From NCBI RefSeq assembly GCF_008000755.1, contig NZ_CP041690.1, positions 4,118,001 through 4,182,000 on the forward strand: a DNA stretch of 64,000 nucleotides, given 5' to 3'. The stretch is from Youhaiella tibetensis. GTDB lineage: Bacteria; Pseudomonadota; Alphaproteobacteria; Rhizobiales; Devosiaceae. The position numbers and the translations under genes are program-made. Positions 35,742 to 45,519 of this stretch are shown in pieces. Numbering within the stretch: position 1 is the first letter of the stretch; each line of letters opens with the position of its first letter. The notes beneath the pieces are model-generated. The model worked only from the letters and a program-made list of their open reading frames with translations, did not search any database and was not told where the DNA came from.

Positions 35742-38186
35742 TCAGAACTCGTCCCAGTCGGCGCTGACCGCGGCATTGCCATGGCTCAGGTAAGCCTTGG
35801 CGGCCGTGGCCACGCGCTGCTGGAGCCCCTTGATGCCGGAGGCCGGAGCGGCTGCGGGCTTGGAAGCTGCCTTGGGAGCGGCCAGTTCGCGCCGGGCGTC
35901 ATCGAGCGTGAAGATGTCGACGATCCGGTCGAGTTCGGAAGCCTGGGCTTCGGTCTGCTCGATGGCCGCATTGGTTTCTTCCACCAGCGCCGCGTTGTGC
36001 TGGGTCATCTCGTCCATCTGGCGGACCGCGACATTGACCTCTTCGATGGCCGAGGCCTGCTCGCGGCTCTCGCGGGCGATGCCGTCCATCAACTCGTTCG
36101 AGGAGCGGGCCGAAGCCAGCATGGTCTCGAGCTTGGAGGCGGCATCGGCAACGAGCTTGGAGCCCGCCTTGACCTCGCCGGCGCTCTGCTCGATCAGCAC
36201 CTTGACCTCGGACGAGGCTTCGGCGGCGGACTGGGCGAGGCGACGCACCTCGACGGCCACCACGGCAAAGCCCTTGCCGGCTTCACCGGCACGCGCCGCT
36301 TCGACCGAGGCGTTCAAGGCAAGCAGATTGGTCTGGAAGGCGATGTCGTCGATCATGCCGATGATGTTGGAGATCTTGGACGAGGAGGTCTCGATACGGC
36401 CCATGGCATCGTTGGCCTGGCCCATGACCTGACCACCTTCTTCGGCCGTGCGCGTGACGGTGCCGGCCACGACCGAAGCTTCCTTGGCGCGCTCGGCGTT
36501 CTGGAGGACGGTGGAAGCCAGCTGTTCCATGGCCGCCGAGGTCTCTTCGATGGTCGCCGCCTGCTTGGTGGTGCGTTCGGAGAGATCGTTGGCGCCCGAG
36601 AGGATTTCCCCGGTGGCGGTCTTCAAGGCCCGCGACGTCTGGCGCAGCTGCCCGACGATCTCGGCGAGCTTGTCGGCCACGGCGTTGGTGTCGTCCTTGA
36701 GCTGGCCGAAGGCGCCCGAATAGGAACCGGTGACCTTTTCGGTGAGGTCGGCCTTGGCCAGGGAAGCGAGCACGCGAGACGTCTCGGAGAGACCGCCATC
36801 GACGGTTTCGACCAGGTTGTTGACCGAGGAAGCGAGCTGGTTGAGCTCGGCATCGGGGAACTCGACCTCGACGCGCTTGGAGAAGTCGCCAGCCACGGCG
36901 GCATCCACCACGTTGCCGAACGCCGTCTGCAACTCGGACATCATGCGGGTGCGGGCCTTCTGGTCCGAGACGATGCGCGCGGCTTCCGCCTCGGTCATCT
37001 GGGCCACCTTGAGGCCGTTCTCGCGGAAGACTTCGACGGCACGGGCCATGGCGCCCACTTCGTCCTGGCGCTCGCCGCCGCGGACTTCCACGGAGAGATC
37101 GCCCTGCGCCATCGCGTCCATGCTGTTGGTCAGGCGATTGATCGGACGGGCGATCGAGGTGCCCACGAACCAGAAGGCGAGGAGGCCCAGGCCGAGCAGC
37201 ACGATGCCGCCACCGATCATCATGTTGCGCTGCTGGATGGACTGGGCGAGGAGCGTCGCCTCGGGCACCGCCACCATCACGGTCCACGAGATTCCGAATT
37301 CGGGCAGGTCGAGCTTTTCGGCCGTGACGCGCCAGGCATCGTTTCCGGCGCCCGAGACGCCGTGATACTGGCCGGACTTGGCGCCCGCCACCGCATCGAG
37401 CGTGGTCTTGTCATCGACCGGCTTACCCAGGAGCTTGGGATCGGAATGCACGACCCAGTTGCCCTCGGCGTTGATCACGCCGATCCAGCCGGTGCCCATG
37501 GGCTTCTGCTCGCCGATGAGCTTGGCGAACATGCCGCCGTTGAAATCGACACCAGCCAGGCCCACGCCCTTGCCGGCGGGATCGCGGATGATGGCGGTGA
37601 CGGAGGTGAAGAGCCGCCCGTCATAGAGATAGGGACCGATGAGCGAGGGCGCGTCCTTGGCCAGGGGCTCGAGGAACCAGCCGGAAAAACCGTTCTCTTC
37701 GGAAAGGTCGAGCGAGGACCAGCCGATCGCGCCATCATCGAGGCTGCGGGTAATCGACGGGCCGAAATAGCCATCGGGCAGCGCCATGTCGGACGCCATC
37801 AGCGCCGGATTGGAAGCGGCCGGACCGTTCTTGTTGGTCAGGGCCCAGATGCCGATGGAATTGGGAAGCTGCGCGATCTCTTTTTCAAAGACGCTCTTGT
37901 AGGTGGCAGGACCGACCGCGGGGTCCGCCATGAGCGAGGAGAGCGTGCCGGCCATGGCCAGGGCGGCGGTCTCGTGTTCCTTGAGGATGACGCGGATCGA
38001 CTGCGCCTGGGTCTGCGCCACGCTCGACATCAACTCGTCGGCGCTGGCGATATCATTCTGCTGGGTGGACTGGACGACATAGATGAGGCCGGAGCCGAGG
38101 GCGACCGTGAATACGACGGCCGCTGCAGCCACGATCGTGCCGCGCAGCTTCAGCGTTGGTAGTCTCAACAATTTCGGGAGAGGCAT
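35742..38186 (-). CDS. Methyl-accepting chemotaxis protein 2 (dCache_1 sensor)
   Basis: An 814-residue chemoreceptor. TM1 about 14-36, a long periplasmic double-Cache domain (about 40-320) with WSSLDLSEENGFSGWFLEPL and GLAGVDFNGGMFAKLIGEQ, TM2 about 322-345, HAMP plus second HAMP-like module, then the signalling domain with [19 protein letters not shown]. The tail ends in DWDEF. dCache_1 domains commonly bind amino acids or amines. I chose the ATG at 38186 (MPLPKLLRLPTLK), which parallels receptor 3 (MPRLRLPKLPALK); 16 earlier codons are possible. The region after TM2 is almost identical to receptor 1. Confidence 0.95.
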   Translation of the reverse strand: MPLPKLLRLPTLKLRGTIVAAAAVVFTVALGSGLIYVVQSTQQNDIASADELMSSVAQTQAQSIRVILKEHETAALAMAGTLSSLMADPAVGPATYKSVFEKEIAQLPNSIGIWALTNKNGPAASNPALMASDMALPDGYFGPSITRSLDDGAIGWSSLDLSEENGFSGWFLEPLAKDAPSLIGPYLYDGRLFTSVTAIIRDPAGKGVGLAGVDFNGGMFAKLIGEQKPMGTGWIGVINAEGNWVVHSDPKLLGKPVDDKTTLDAVAGAKSGQYHGVSGAGNDAWRVTAEKLDLPEFGISWTVMVAVPEATLLAQSIQQRNMMIGGGIVLLGLGLLAFWFVGTSIARPINRLTNSMDAMAQGDLSVEVRGGERQDEVGAMARAVEVFRENGLKVAQMTEAEAARIVSDQKARTRMMSELQTAFGNVVDAAVAGDFSKRVEVEFPDAELNQLASSVNNLVETVDGGLSETSRVLASLAKADLTEKVTGSYSGAFGQLKDDTNAVADKLAEIVGQLRQTSRALKTATGEILSGANDLSERTTKQAATIEETSAAMEQLASTVLQNAERAKEASVVAGTVTRTAEEGGQVMGQANDAMGRIETSSSKISNIIGMIDDIAFQTNLLALNASVEAARAGEAGKGFAVVAVEVRRLAQSAAEASSEVKVLIEQSAGEVKAGSKLVADAASKLETMLASARSSNELMDGIARESREQASAIEEVNVAVRQMDEMTQHNAALVEETNAAIEQTEAQASELDRIVDIFTLDDARRELAAPKAASKPAAAPASGIKGLQQRVATAAKAYLSHGNAAVSADWDEF

Positions 38187-38279
38187 CTGGCATACTATCC
38201 TGGTAAAGCGAAGAAGACCGCTTCTGGTCCGCATCCGAACCCTACAGGTGTGTCGTTAACACCCGGTCACCAGGGATTT

Positions 38280-38322
38280 CCGGCGTCGGGACGCCGGTTG
38301 GCGCGGGAGAATCCCCCGCGCC
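38280..38322. repeat. Two hairpins between chemoreceptor genes 2 and 3
   Basis: CCGGCGT-CGGG-ACGCCGG (38280-38297) and GGCGCGGG (38300-38307) with CCCGCGCC (38315-38322). They follow the receptor-3 stop on the minus strand. The T-run is missing on that strand, so termination is possible but not sure. Confidence 0.5.
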
Positions 38323-38340
38323 GCCTCTCTTTTGTGATGC

Positions 38341-40797
38341 CTAGAACTCGTCCCAGTCGGCGCTGACGGCGGCATTGCCGTGGCTCAGGTAAGCCTTGGC
38401 GGCCGTGGCCACGCGCTGCTGGAGCCCCTTGATGCCGGAGGCCGGAGCCGCTGCGGACTTGGAACCCGCCGGCTTGGCGGCTGCCTTGGGGGCGGCCAGT
38501 TCGCGCCGGGCGTCATCGAGCGTGAAGATGTCGACGATCCGGTCGAGCTCGGAAGCCTGGGCTTCGGTCTGCTCGATGGCCGCGTTGGTCTCTTCGACCA
38601 GCGCCGCGTTGTGCTGGGTCATCTCGTCCATCTGCCGGACGGCGACATTGACCTCTTCGATGGCCGAGGCCTGCTCGCGGCTTTCGCGGGCGATGCCGTC
38701 CATCAACTCGTTCGAGGAACGGGCCGAAGCCAGCATAGTCTCGAGCTTGGAGGCGGCATCGGCAACGAGCTTGGAGCCCGCCTTGACCTCGCCGGCGCTC
38801 TGCTCGATCAGCACCTTGACCTCGGACGAGGCTTCGGCGGCGGACTGGGCGAGGCGACGCACTTCGACGGCCACCACGGCAAAGCCCTTGCCGGCTTCAC
38901 CGGCACGCGCTGCTTCGACCGAGGCGTTGAGCGCCAGAAGGTTGGTCTGGAAGGCGATGTCGTCGATCATGCCGATGATGTTGGAGATCTTGGACGAGGA
39001 GGTCTCGATCCGGCCCATGGCATCGTTGGCCTGGCCCATGACCTGGCCACCTTCTTCGGCCGTGCGCGTGACGGTGCCGGCCACGACCGAAGCTTCCTTG
39101 GCGCGCTCGGCGTTCTGAAGCACGGTCGTCGCTAGCTGCTCCATCGCGGCGGAGGTCTCTTCAATGGTCGCGGCCTGCTTGGTGGTGCGTTCGGAGAGAT
39201 CGTTGGTGCCCGAGAGGATCTCGCCGGTGGCGGTCTTGAGGGCCCGCGACGTCTGGCGCAGCTGCCCGACGATCTCGGTCAGCTTGTCGCCCACGGCGTT
39301 GGTGTCGTTCATGAGCTTGCGGAACGAGCCGGAATAGTCCCCGCTCATGCGCTTGGTGAGATCGGTATTGGCAAGCGCCGCCAGCACGTCACCGGTTTCA
39401 CCGATCCCACGATCGACGGTTTCGACGAGGTTGTTGACCGAGGAGGCGAGCTGGTTGAGCTCGGCATCGGGGAATTCGACCTCGACGCGCTTGGAGAAGT
39501 CGCCGGCCACGGCGGCATCCACCACGTTGCCGAAGGCGACCTGCAATTCCGACATCATGCGGGTGCGGGCCTTCTGGTCCGAGACGATGCGCGCGGCCTC
39601 GGCCTCGGTCATCTGGGCGACCTTGAGCCCGTTGGCGCGGAACACCTCCACGGCCTCGGCCATGGCGCCGATTTCGTCGCGACGGTCGGCATAGGGCACT
39701 TCGAGGTCATACTCGTTGTCGGCGATGCGGCGCATCACGGCGGTCATGCGGGTCACCGGCCGGGCGATATAGGTGCCCACGCCGGCAAAGGCGGCCAGGC
39801 CGAGGATGAGCACGATGGCGCCACCGATGAGCAGGTTGCGGATCTGCGCGTCGGACTCGGCCAGGAGCGTCGACTGCGGCACGGCCATCACCACGATCCA
39901 GTTGTCGGCGGCGCCGGCCACGTCGATCTGCTGGGCGATGACTTCCCAGGGGGCGCCTTCGACCTGGTCTTCGTACTGGTAGTCCTGGCGGGTCTTGAGT
40001 TCCTCGCGCACCTTGAGGGCCCAGGGCTCGTTGGCGGTGGTGCCGATCATGGACTGGTCGGCATGGACCAGCCACACCCCGTTCTGGTTCATGACCCCGG
40101 CGAAGCCGGCTCCAAGCGGCGGCTCGGCGCCGACCTTGGAGGCGAGCGTCGAGGCATCGAACGCCACCCCGCTCATGCCGATCGGGTTGCCATTGGTGTC
40201 GCGGATGATGTCGTTGAACGACGTATAGAGCTTGCCGCCGCTCTCGGTGGGCCCGACGATATCGGCCACGCCCCGCTTCATGGGCTTGAGGAACCAGTCG
40301 TCATAGCTTCCGGCCGCGCCTTCGAGCGAACCGAACGCGACCTTGCCGGTCGCCGGGTCGCGGGTGGCGTAGGGCGCGAAATGCCCCTCGCTCACCAGGT
40401 ACGGGCTGCCCACGAAATTCATGCGCGAACCCAGGCCCGCTTCCGAGCTGATGATCATGTAGACGCCCAGCGCGTCGAGGTTCTTGGCCTCGCCCATCAC
40501 CAGATCGCCATAGATGCTCGAGCCGTAATTCGGATTGGCCAGCAGCGCCGTGCCCACATGAGCCATGGAGGCCGCGGCGGACGAATAGGGCTGCATGTAC
40601 TGGTTGATCTCGCCGGCCTTGGTGTCGGCCAGGCTTTTGACGATGGCGCTGCCCTGGGCGATGGCCGAGCTGCGCAGGCTCGTGGCGACGTAGTAGAGAA
40701 TGCCACCCAGAGCGAGGGTGAAGACCACCGCGGCGGTCAATACGATGGTGCCGCGCAGCTTAAGGGCCGGCAGTTTGGGGAGTCTCAGGCGGGGCAT
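38341..40797 (-). CDS. Methyl-accepting chemotaxis protein 3 (dCache_1 sensor, mosaic)
   Basis: An 818-residue chemoreceptor. TM1 about 13-37, double-Cache domain about 40-315 (with VAFGSLEGAAGSYDDWFLKP and GMSGVAFDASTLASKVG), TM2 about 319-342, HAMP pair, signalling domain and a DWDEF tail. The second HAMP module differs from receptors 1 and 2: it has [19 protein letters not shown] and a KLMNDTNAVGDKL stretch, close to receptor 4 ([19 protein letters not shown]). The flanking sequence is nearly identical to receptors 1 and 2, so this gene looks recombinant. The sensor half is clearly different from that of receptor 2, so the ligand probably differs. Confidence 0.95.
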   Translation of the reverse strand: MPRLRLPKLPALKLRGTIVLTAAVVFTLALGGILYYVATSLRSSAIAQGSAIVKSLADTKAGEINQYMQPYSSAAASMAHVGTALLANPNYGSSIYGDLVMGEAKNLDALGVYMIISSEAGLGSRMNFVGSPYLVSEGHFAPYATRDPATGKVAFGSLEGAAGSYDDWFLKPMKRGVADIVGPTESGGKLYTSFNDIIRDTNGNPIGMSGVAFDASTLASKVGAEPPLGAGFAGVMNQNGVWLVHADQSMIGTTANEPWALKVREELKTRQDYQYEDQVEGAPWEVIAQQIDVAGAADNWIVVMAVPQSTLLAESDAQIRNLLIGGAIVLILGLAAFAGVGTYIARPVTRMTAVMRRIADNEYDLEVPYADRRDEIGAMAEAVEVFRANGLKVAQMTEAEAARIVSDQKARTRMMSELQVAFGNVVDAAVAGDFSKRVEVEFPDAELNQLASSVNNLVETVDRGIGETGDVLAALANTDLTKRMSGDYSGSFRKLMNDTNAVGDKLTEIVGQLRQTSRALKTATGEILSGTNDLSERTTKQAATIEETSAAMEQLATTVLQNAERAKEASVVAGTVTRTAEEGGQVMGQANDAMGRIETSSSKISNIIGMIDDIAFQTNLLALNASVEAARAGEAGKGFAVVAVEVRRLAQSAAEASSEVKVLIEQSAGEVKAGSKLVADAASKLETMLASARSSNELMDGIARESREQASAIEEVNVAVRQMDEMTQHNAALVEETNAAIEQTEAQASELDRIVDIFTLDDARRELAAPKAAAKPAGSKSAAAPASGIKGLQQRVATAAKAYLSHGNAAVSADWDEF

Positions 40798-40903
40798 GGG
40801 TTACTGTCCTGGTAGCTACTGGCCGTTCTCGACCTGCAGCCACGCTCCCATGACGGACGTTAACAGCGCGAAAAACCCGGGCCGCGTCCACCTGCGACAA
40901 AAG

Positions 40904-40944
40904 CGCACGAGGCGCGGGGAAGCGGCAAGCCGCCCCGCGCCTCG
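40904..40944 (-). terminator. Terminator of chemoreceptor gene 4
   Basis: A 12-bp perfect stem CGAGGCGCGGGG (40908-40919) and CCCCGCGCCTCG (40933-40944) with a 13-base loop; on the minus strand it is followed by GCGCTTTTG. It starts 12 bases after the stop at 40956. Confidence 0.85.
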
Positions 40945-40955
40945 TTCGGCAAGGA

Positions 40956-43022
40956 TCAGAACTCGGACCAGTCCGTATCGACGGCCGCGTTCCCCTGCGT
41001 GAGATAGGCCTTGGCGGCCGACGCTACGCGCTTCTGGAGGCCCTTGATGCCCGTGGCGGGCGCCGCGGCCTTGGCCGGAGCCGCCGCCTTGGCCGCAACT
41101 GCCGCCGGGCGGCGGACCGCCGCGCCGGGCTCGACGGTAAACACATCCACGACGCGGTCGAGTTCGCGCGCCTGGGATTCGGTCTGCTCGATGGCCGCGT
41201 TGATCTCTTCGACCAGCGCGGCATTGTGCTGGGTCATCTCGTCCATCTGGCGGACGGCGGTGTTGACCTCTTCGATGGCCGACGCCTGCTCGCGGCTTTC
41301 GCGGGCAATGCCATCCATGAGGCTGTTATTGGCGCGCGCCGCCTCGAGCATGGACGACAGGCGCTGCGCGGCATCGGAAACCAGCTTGGAGCCGGCAAAC
41401 ACCTCGCTCGAGCTTTGCTCGATGAGCACCTTGACCTCGGACGAGGCTTCGGCGGCGGACTGCGCCAGACGACGCACTTCCACGGCCACCACGGCAAAGC
41501 CCTTGCCCGCCTCGCCCGCCCGCGCCGCTTCGACCGAGGCGTTGAGGGCGAGCAGATTGGTCTGGAAGGCGATGTCGTCGATGAGCCCGATGATGTTGGA
41601 GATCTTGGACGAAGAGGCGGTGATCTTGCCCATGGCGTCGGTCGCCCTGGCCATCACCTCCCCGCCTTCCTCTGCGGTGCGCGTCACTTCCCCGGCATTG
41701 ACGCTGGCATTGCGGGCGCGCTCGGCATTCTGGAGCACGGTGGTCGCCAGCTGCTCCATGGCCGCCGAGGTTTCCTCGATGGTTGCGGCCTGGCGCGTGG
41801 TACGCTCGGAAAGGTCATTGGCGCCCGAAAGGATTTCCCCGGTCGCGGTCTTGAGGGTACCCGAGGTGGAACGCAGCTGGCCCACGATCTCGGTCAGCTT
41901 GTCGGCGACGGCATTGGTGTCGTCCTTGAGCTTTTTGAGCGAGCCCGAATAGTCGCCGCGCATGCGCTGGGTGAGGTTGGTATTGGCGAGCGCCGAAAGC
42001 ACCTCGCCCGTCTCCCCGATACCGCGATCGACGGTGCCGACGAGATTGTTGACGGAGTCGGCGAGATTGTTGAGCTCGGCATCGGGGAACTCGACCTCGA
42101 CGCGCTTGGAGAAATCGCCGGCGACGGCGGCATCCACGACGTTGCCGAAGGCCTCCTGGAGCTGGCGCATCATCTCGGCGCGGTCGCGCTGGTTGGCGAC
42201 GATGCGCTGCGCCTCCGCCTCGGTCATCTGCGCGACCTTCTGGCCGTTCTCGCGGAAGACCTCGACGGCGCGCGCCATCTCGCCGATCTCGTCACGGCGC
42301 ACGGTGCCCTCGATGGTGACGTCGTAATTGCCCTCGGCGACGGTGAGAATGCCCGAGTTGAGCTTGCCGAGCGGACGGGTGATCGAGCGCACCATGAAGA
42401 AGCCGAGCACCAGCAGGCCGCCGGTGATGACCAGCGTGATGCCGCCCGAGACGATCGCCGCCTCGTTGAAGATCTGCTGCACGGTGGTCATGAGCACGCC
42501 CGAGGCGATCACCCAGCCCCAGGGCTTGAAGGCCTGGGCATAGGTGGTCTTGTCCAGATAGGTGCCTTCCGGGCTCTTCCAGGCATAATCGACATAGGTC
42601 GAGCCATTGGCCTTGGCCTCGTCGATCATCTGCTTCATGTAGAGCTTGCCGTTCCCGTCCGTGGTCTTCTCGCGGTTGGTGCCGATCTTCTCGGGCTGGA
42701 TGGGATGGAGCTGGTTGATGTAGTCGAAGCTATCAACGAACACATATTCGCCGCCCTGGTAGCGCAGGGCCATCAACGCTTGCTTGGCGTAGGTCTTGGC
42801 CTCTTCCTCGGTCATCTCGCCGCGCTGGGAGCGGTCGTAATAGTCCTGCACCAGGCTGGCCGCGGTCTGCACCACGCTCTGGATCTCGGTGTGCTTGAAG
42901 CTGGTCAGGTTGGATTTGAGGTCGCCGAGCTGGTAGACGACGATGCCGAGCAGACCGATGGTGAAGATGGCTAAGAGGGTATAGAGCCTGCGGGCGATGC
43001 TGGCCGTGAAGAACGCGAACAC
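40956..43022 (-). CDS. Methyl-accepting chemotaxis protein 4 (sCache_2 sensor)
   Basis: A 688-residue chemoreceptor. TM1 about 9-30, single-Cache domain (about 35-185) with [21 protein letters not shown] and [21 protein letters not shown]2 about 187-212, HAMP plus second HAMP module, signalling domain, and a tail ending DWSEF. It is more diverged from receptors 1-3 (for example [18 protein letters not shown]) but has the same architecture as receptor 1. I chose the GTG at 43022 because AGGAGG stands 10 bases upstream and the length then equals receptor 1; the frame continues upstream without a good site. Confidence 0.94.
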   Translation of the reverse strand: MFAFFTASIARRLYTLLAIFTIGLLGIVVYQLGDLKSNLTSFKHTEIQSVVQTAASLVQDYYDRSQRGEMTEEEAKTYAKQALMALRYQGGEYVFVDSFDYINQLHPIQPEKIGTNREKTTDGNGKLYMKQMIDEAKANGSTYVDYAWKSPEGTYLDKTTYAQAFKPWGWVIASGVLMTTVQQIFNEAAIVSGGITLVITGGLLVLGFFMVRSITRPLGKLNSGILTVAEGNYDVTIEGTVRRDEIGEMARAVEVFRENGQKVAQMTEAEAQRIVANQRDRAEMMRQLQEAFGNVVDAAVAGDFSKRVEVEFPDAELNNLADSVNNLVGTVDRGIGETGEVLSALANTNLTQRMRGDYSGSLKKLKDDTNAVADKLTEIVGQLRSTSGTLKTATGEILSGANDLSERTTRQAATIEETSAAMEQLATTVLQNAERARNASVNAGEVTRTAEEGGEVMARATDAMGKITASSSKISNIIGLIDDIAFQTNLLALNASVEAARAGEAGKGFAVVAVEVRRLAQSAAEASSEVKVLIEQSSSEVFAGSKLVSDAAQRLSSMLEAARANNSLMDGIARESREQASAIEEVNTAVRQMDEMTQHNAALVEEINAAIEQTESQARELDRVVDVFTVEPGAAVRRPAAVAAKAAAPAKAAAPATGIKGLQKRVASAAKAYLTQGNAAVDTDWSEF

Positions 43023-43361
43023 TTGTGTCTCCTCCTGGAGATGTTGCGGGACGGATTGGGGTTGCGTGTCAAAAGGTTCGAAAGAAAGTCGTGACAGCGA
43101 AGCCCTGCGCGGAAGAACTGCGCGGCTTTTCCCTGGTCGCAAACATCACAGGTGAACGTGGACAATAGTCGCGTCCGAAAACAATTGCGTTGCGGTACGA
43201 AAAATGTACCGCGACCCGGCGGATAATTGCCGGGCTGAATTCACAAATGCACGCATGCGATTAAGACTTGGTGAAGGATAGTCCCTGCAACCGCTTTGGA
43301 TAAGGCGGTCAAACAAAAAGGGCGCCGCACGGGCGCCCTTTCGTTCCTGATGAAGAGATCG
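43023..43361. other. 339-base intergenic region between chemoreceptor genes 5 and 4
   Basis: No gene seen. Contents: the receptor-5 terminator at 43315-43341, an inverted repeat GCGGTAC-GAAAAAT-GTACCGC at 43192-43212, a less GC-rich stretch at 43140-43300, and the AGGAGG ribosome site of receptor 4 at about 43033-43038. The inverted repeat lies about 170 bases before the receptor-4 start and could be an operator or a second hairpin. Confidence 0.6.
43315..43341 (-). terminator. Terminator of chemoreceptor gene 5
   Basis: AAAGGGCGCC (43317-43326), loop GCACG, GGCGCCCTTT (43332-43341): a 10-bp symmetric stem. On the minus strand it ends in TTTTTG, 21 bases after the stop at 43362. Confidence 0.93.
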
Positions 43362-45347
43362 TCAGGCCGCGCGTCGCACCGCCGACTGGCCCGGCCGCAT
43401 CTGGCCGGCATTTTCGCCGAGGCTGAAGACGTCCACCACCCGATCGAGCTCAGAGGCCTGGGCCTCGGTCTGCTCGATGGCGGCATTGGTCTGTTCGACG
43501 AGCGCCGCGTTGTGCTGGGTCATCTCGTCCATCTGGCGGATGGCCGTGGTCACCTCATCGATCGCCGAAGCCTGCTCGCGGCTGGCCCGGGCGATGGAAT
43601 CGAGCGCGGCATTGTTGTCGCGCACACCCGCCAGCATCTGCTGGAGCTTCTCGGCGGCCTCGGCCACGAGCTTGGAGCCGCCCTTGACCTCGTCGGCGCT
43701 CTGCTCGATGAGGTCCTTGACCTCGGCGGAGGCCTGCGCCGCCGACTGGGCCAGGCGCCGCACTTCCACGGCCACGACGGCAAAGCCCTTACCCGCATCC
43801 CCTGCCCGCGCCGCCTCGACCGAGGCGTTGAGAGCCAGCAGGTTCGTCTGGAACGCGATGTCGTCGATCATGCCGATGATATTGGAGATCTTGGACGAGG
43901 AGGCGCTGATGCGCTCCATGGCGTCGTTGGCCTGGCCCATGACCTGGCCGCCTTCCTCGGCGCTGCGGGCGACGCTCGAAGCCTTGCGGCTGGCTTCGCC
44001 GGCATCCTCGGCATTGCGGGCCACGGTCGAGGCCAGCTGCTCGATAGCCGCCGAAGTCTCTTCGATGGTTGCCGCCTGCTTGGTGGTGCGCTCGGAAAGA
44101 TCGTTGGCGCCCGAGAGGATTTCGCCCGTTGCGGTCTTGAGCGCCTGCGAGGTCACCTTGAGCTGCCCGACGATCTCGGTGAGCTTGTCTGCCACCGCGT
44201 TGGTGTCGTCGCGCAGCCGCGCGAAGGCGCCGTTGTAATGGCCTTCGACGCGATGGGTGAGATCGGTCTGCGCCAGGGCGCCGAGCACGTCGCCGGTTTC
44301 CGACAGGCCCCGGTCGACCGTCGAGACCAGGTTGTTGATCGAGGACGCGATGGCGTTGAGTTCGGCGTCGGGGAAGCTGGTATCCACCCGCCGGGTGAAG
44401 TCGCCCTCGACAGCGGCATCCACGACATTGCCGAAGGCATCACGCAGTTCGCCCATCATGCGGGTGCGCGCTTCCTTGTCGGCGATGATGCGCACCGCTT
44501 CCGCCTCGGTCATCTGCGCGACCTTGAGCCCGTTCTCGCGGAAGACTTCCACAGCGCGGGCCATGGCGCCCAGTTCGTTGCGCGAGTGCAGATAGGGGAT
44601 CTCGGTCTCGAAATCGCCTTCCGCCACCTTGGCCATCGACTTGGCGAGGCGCGGGATCGGCCGGGTGATGAGGAGCGAGGCGAAGTAGCCCAGAATGCCC
44701 AGGGCCACGACCACGATGCCGCCCACGCCCAGCAGAAGCATGACGATGCCGTTGATGGTGTCCTGGATCAGCGCCACGCGCTTGCCCACGAAGAGCACGC
44801 CGGCGAGGTCGCCGTTCTCCTTGACCACCGGCTGATAGGCGGTGAAGTAGGCTTCGCCCTGGATGGTCTGTTGCTCGACCACCGGCGTGCCGGCGGCGAG
44901 CGCCGCATAGAGCGGGCCGGCCGGGTCCATGGTCTGCTCGAGCGCGGGCGTACCGTCGGCGTTCTTCATGGACGTGGTCTTGACCGCCAGCGCCTTGGTG
45001 TCGCGATCGAAGATATAGAGGCTGGCCTCGCCGCCTGTGACGCGCGCGATGCCTTCCATAAGGATATTGTCGAAGAACGGCATGATGGCCCAGACCTGCA
45101 CCTTGGTCAGCGCGCCGTCATCGGCCCATTCGAGCTTGGAGCCGGAAATGGCTCCCGAAAATACCGTGGCGGCCGTCTTCATGGCGGTCACCTGATCGCT
45201 CTTGCCCTGCGCCGTCAGGCTTGCCGAAATGCTGGCATAGAGCCCGATCGACACCGCGGTGATCGAAATGAGAATACCGGAAATGACGAGTGCCGAGATC
45301 ATCAGCCGCAGGCTGATATTGCCGAAAAAGGCGGAAACTCTTTTCAT
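43362..45347 (-). CDS. Methyl-accepting chemotaxis protein 5 (Cache_3-type sensor, no pentapeptide)
   Basis: A 661-residue chemoreceptor. TM1 about 12-38, an sCache_3-type periplasmic domain (about 40-195) with [20 protein letters not shown] and [28 protein letters not shown]2 about 198-226, HAMP pair and signalling domain with [19 protein letters not shown]. It ends in GQSAVRRAA, so the DWxEF tether of the other four is absent and adaptation enzymes would have to reach it through neighbouring receptors. It is the most diverged of the five and is transcribed first. A near-consensus CtrA box lies 64 bases upstream. Confidence 0.95.
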   Translation of the reverse strand: MKRVSAFFGNISLRLMISALVISGILISITAVSIGLYASISASLTAQGKSDQVTAMKTAATVFSGAISGSKLEWADDGALTKVQVWAIMPFFDNILMEGIARVTGGEASLYIFDRDTKALAVKTTSMKNADGTPALEQTMDPAGPLYAALAAGTPVVEQQTIQGEAYFTAYQPVVKENGDLAGVLFVGKRVALIQDTINGIVMLLLGVGGIVVVALGILGYFASLLITRPIPRLAKSMAKVAEGDFETEIPYLHSRNELGAMARAVEVFRENGLKVAQMTEAEAVRIIADKEARTRMMGELRDAFGNVVDAAVEGDFTRRVDTSFPDAELNAIASSINNLVSTVDRGLSETGDVLGALAQTDLTHRVEGHYNGAFARLRDDTNAVADKLTEIVGQLKVTSQALKTATGEILSGANDLSERTTKQAATIEETSAAIEQLASTVARNAEDAGEASRKASSVARSAEEGGQVMGQANDAMERISASSSKISNIIGMIDDIAFQTNLLALNASVEAARAGDAGKGFAVVAVEVRRLAQSAAQASAEVKDLIEQSADEVKGGSKLVAEAAEKLQQMLAGVRDNNAALDSIARASREQASAIDEVTTAIRQMDEMTQHNAALVEQTNAAIEQTEAQASELDRVVDVFSLGENAGQMRPGQSAVRRAA

Positions 45348-45410
45348 TATGTCCCCCAGCGCTTTGATGGGCTCCTGCCCAGCGTGGAGGCGAACGGTAA
45401 AGCTGGAGTC

Positions 45411-45425
45411 TTAAACTGGCGTTAC
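45411..45425. promoter_or_regulatory. Near-consensus CtrA-type box upstream of chemoreceptor gene 5
   Basis: TTAA-ACTGGCG-TTAC: correct 7-base spacing, one mismatch from TTAA in the second half. It lies 64-78 bases before the ATG at 45347. CtrA controls motility and chemotaxis genes in several alphaproteobacteria. Confidence 0.4.
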
Positions 45426-45465
45426 GGTAAAGCCCTGATCGGCTTTACACTTTTTGGCCTGAAAA

Positions 45466-45492
45466 CGAAAAAGGCGCCGTTGCGGGCGCCTT
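45466..45492 (-). terminator. Terminator of the atpHAGDC operon
   Basis: AAGGCGCC (45471-45478), loop GTTGCG, GGCGCCTT (45485-45492), with TTTTTCG on the minus strand. It lies 28 bases after the atpC stop. Confidence 0.92.
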
Positions 45493-45519
45493 GCTCGGGA
45501 CCGGTTTCGATAGTCGAAA

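Noticed and set aside
35781-38162. Very long plus-strand frames opposite the chemoreceptor genes (also near 33541, 41226 and 43296)
   Set aside because: They mirror the repeated signalling domain; Gly/His/Leu/Asp-rich text with no known fold. The minus genes have clear domains, terminators and ribosome sites.
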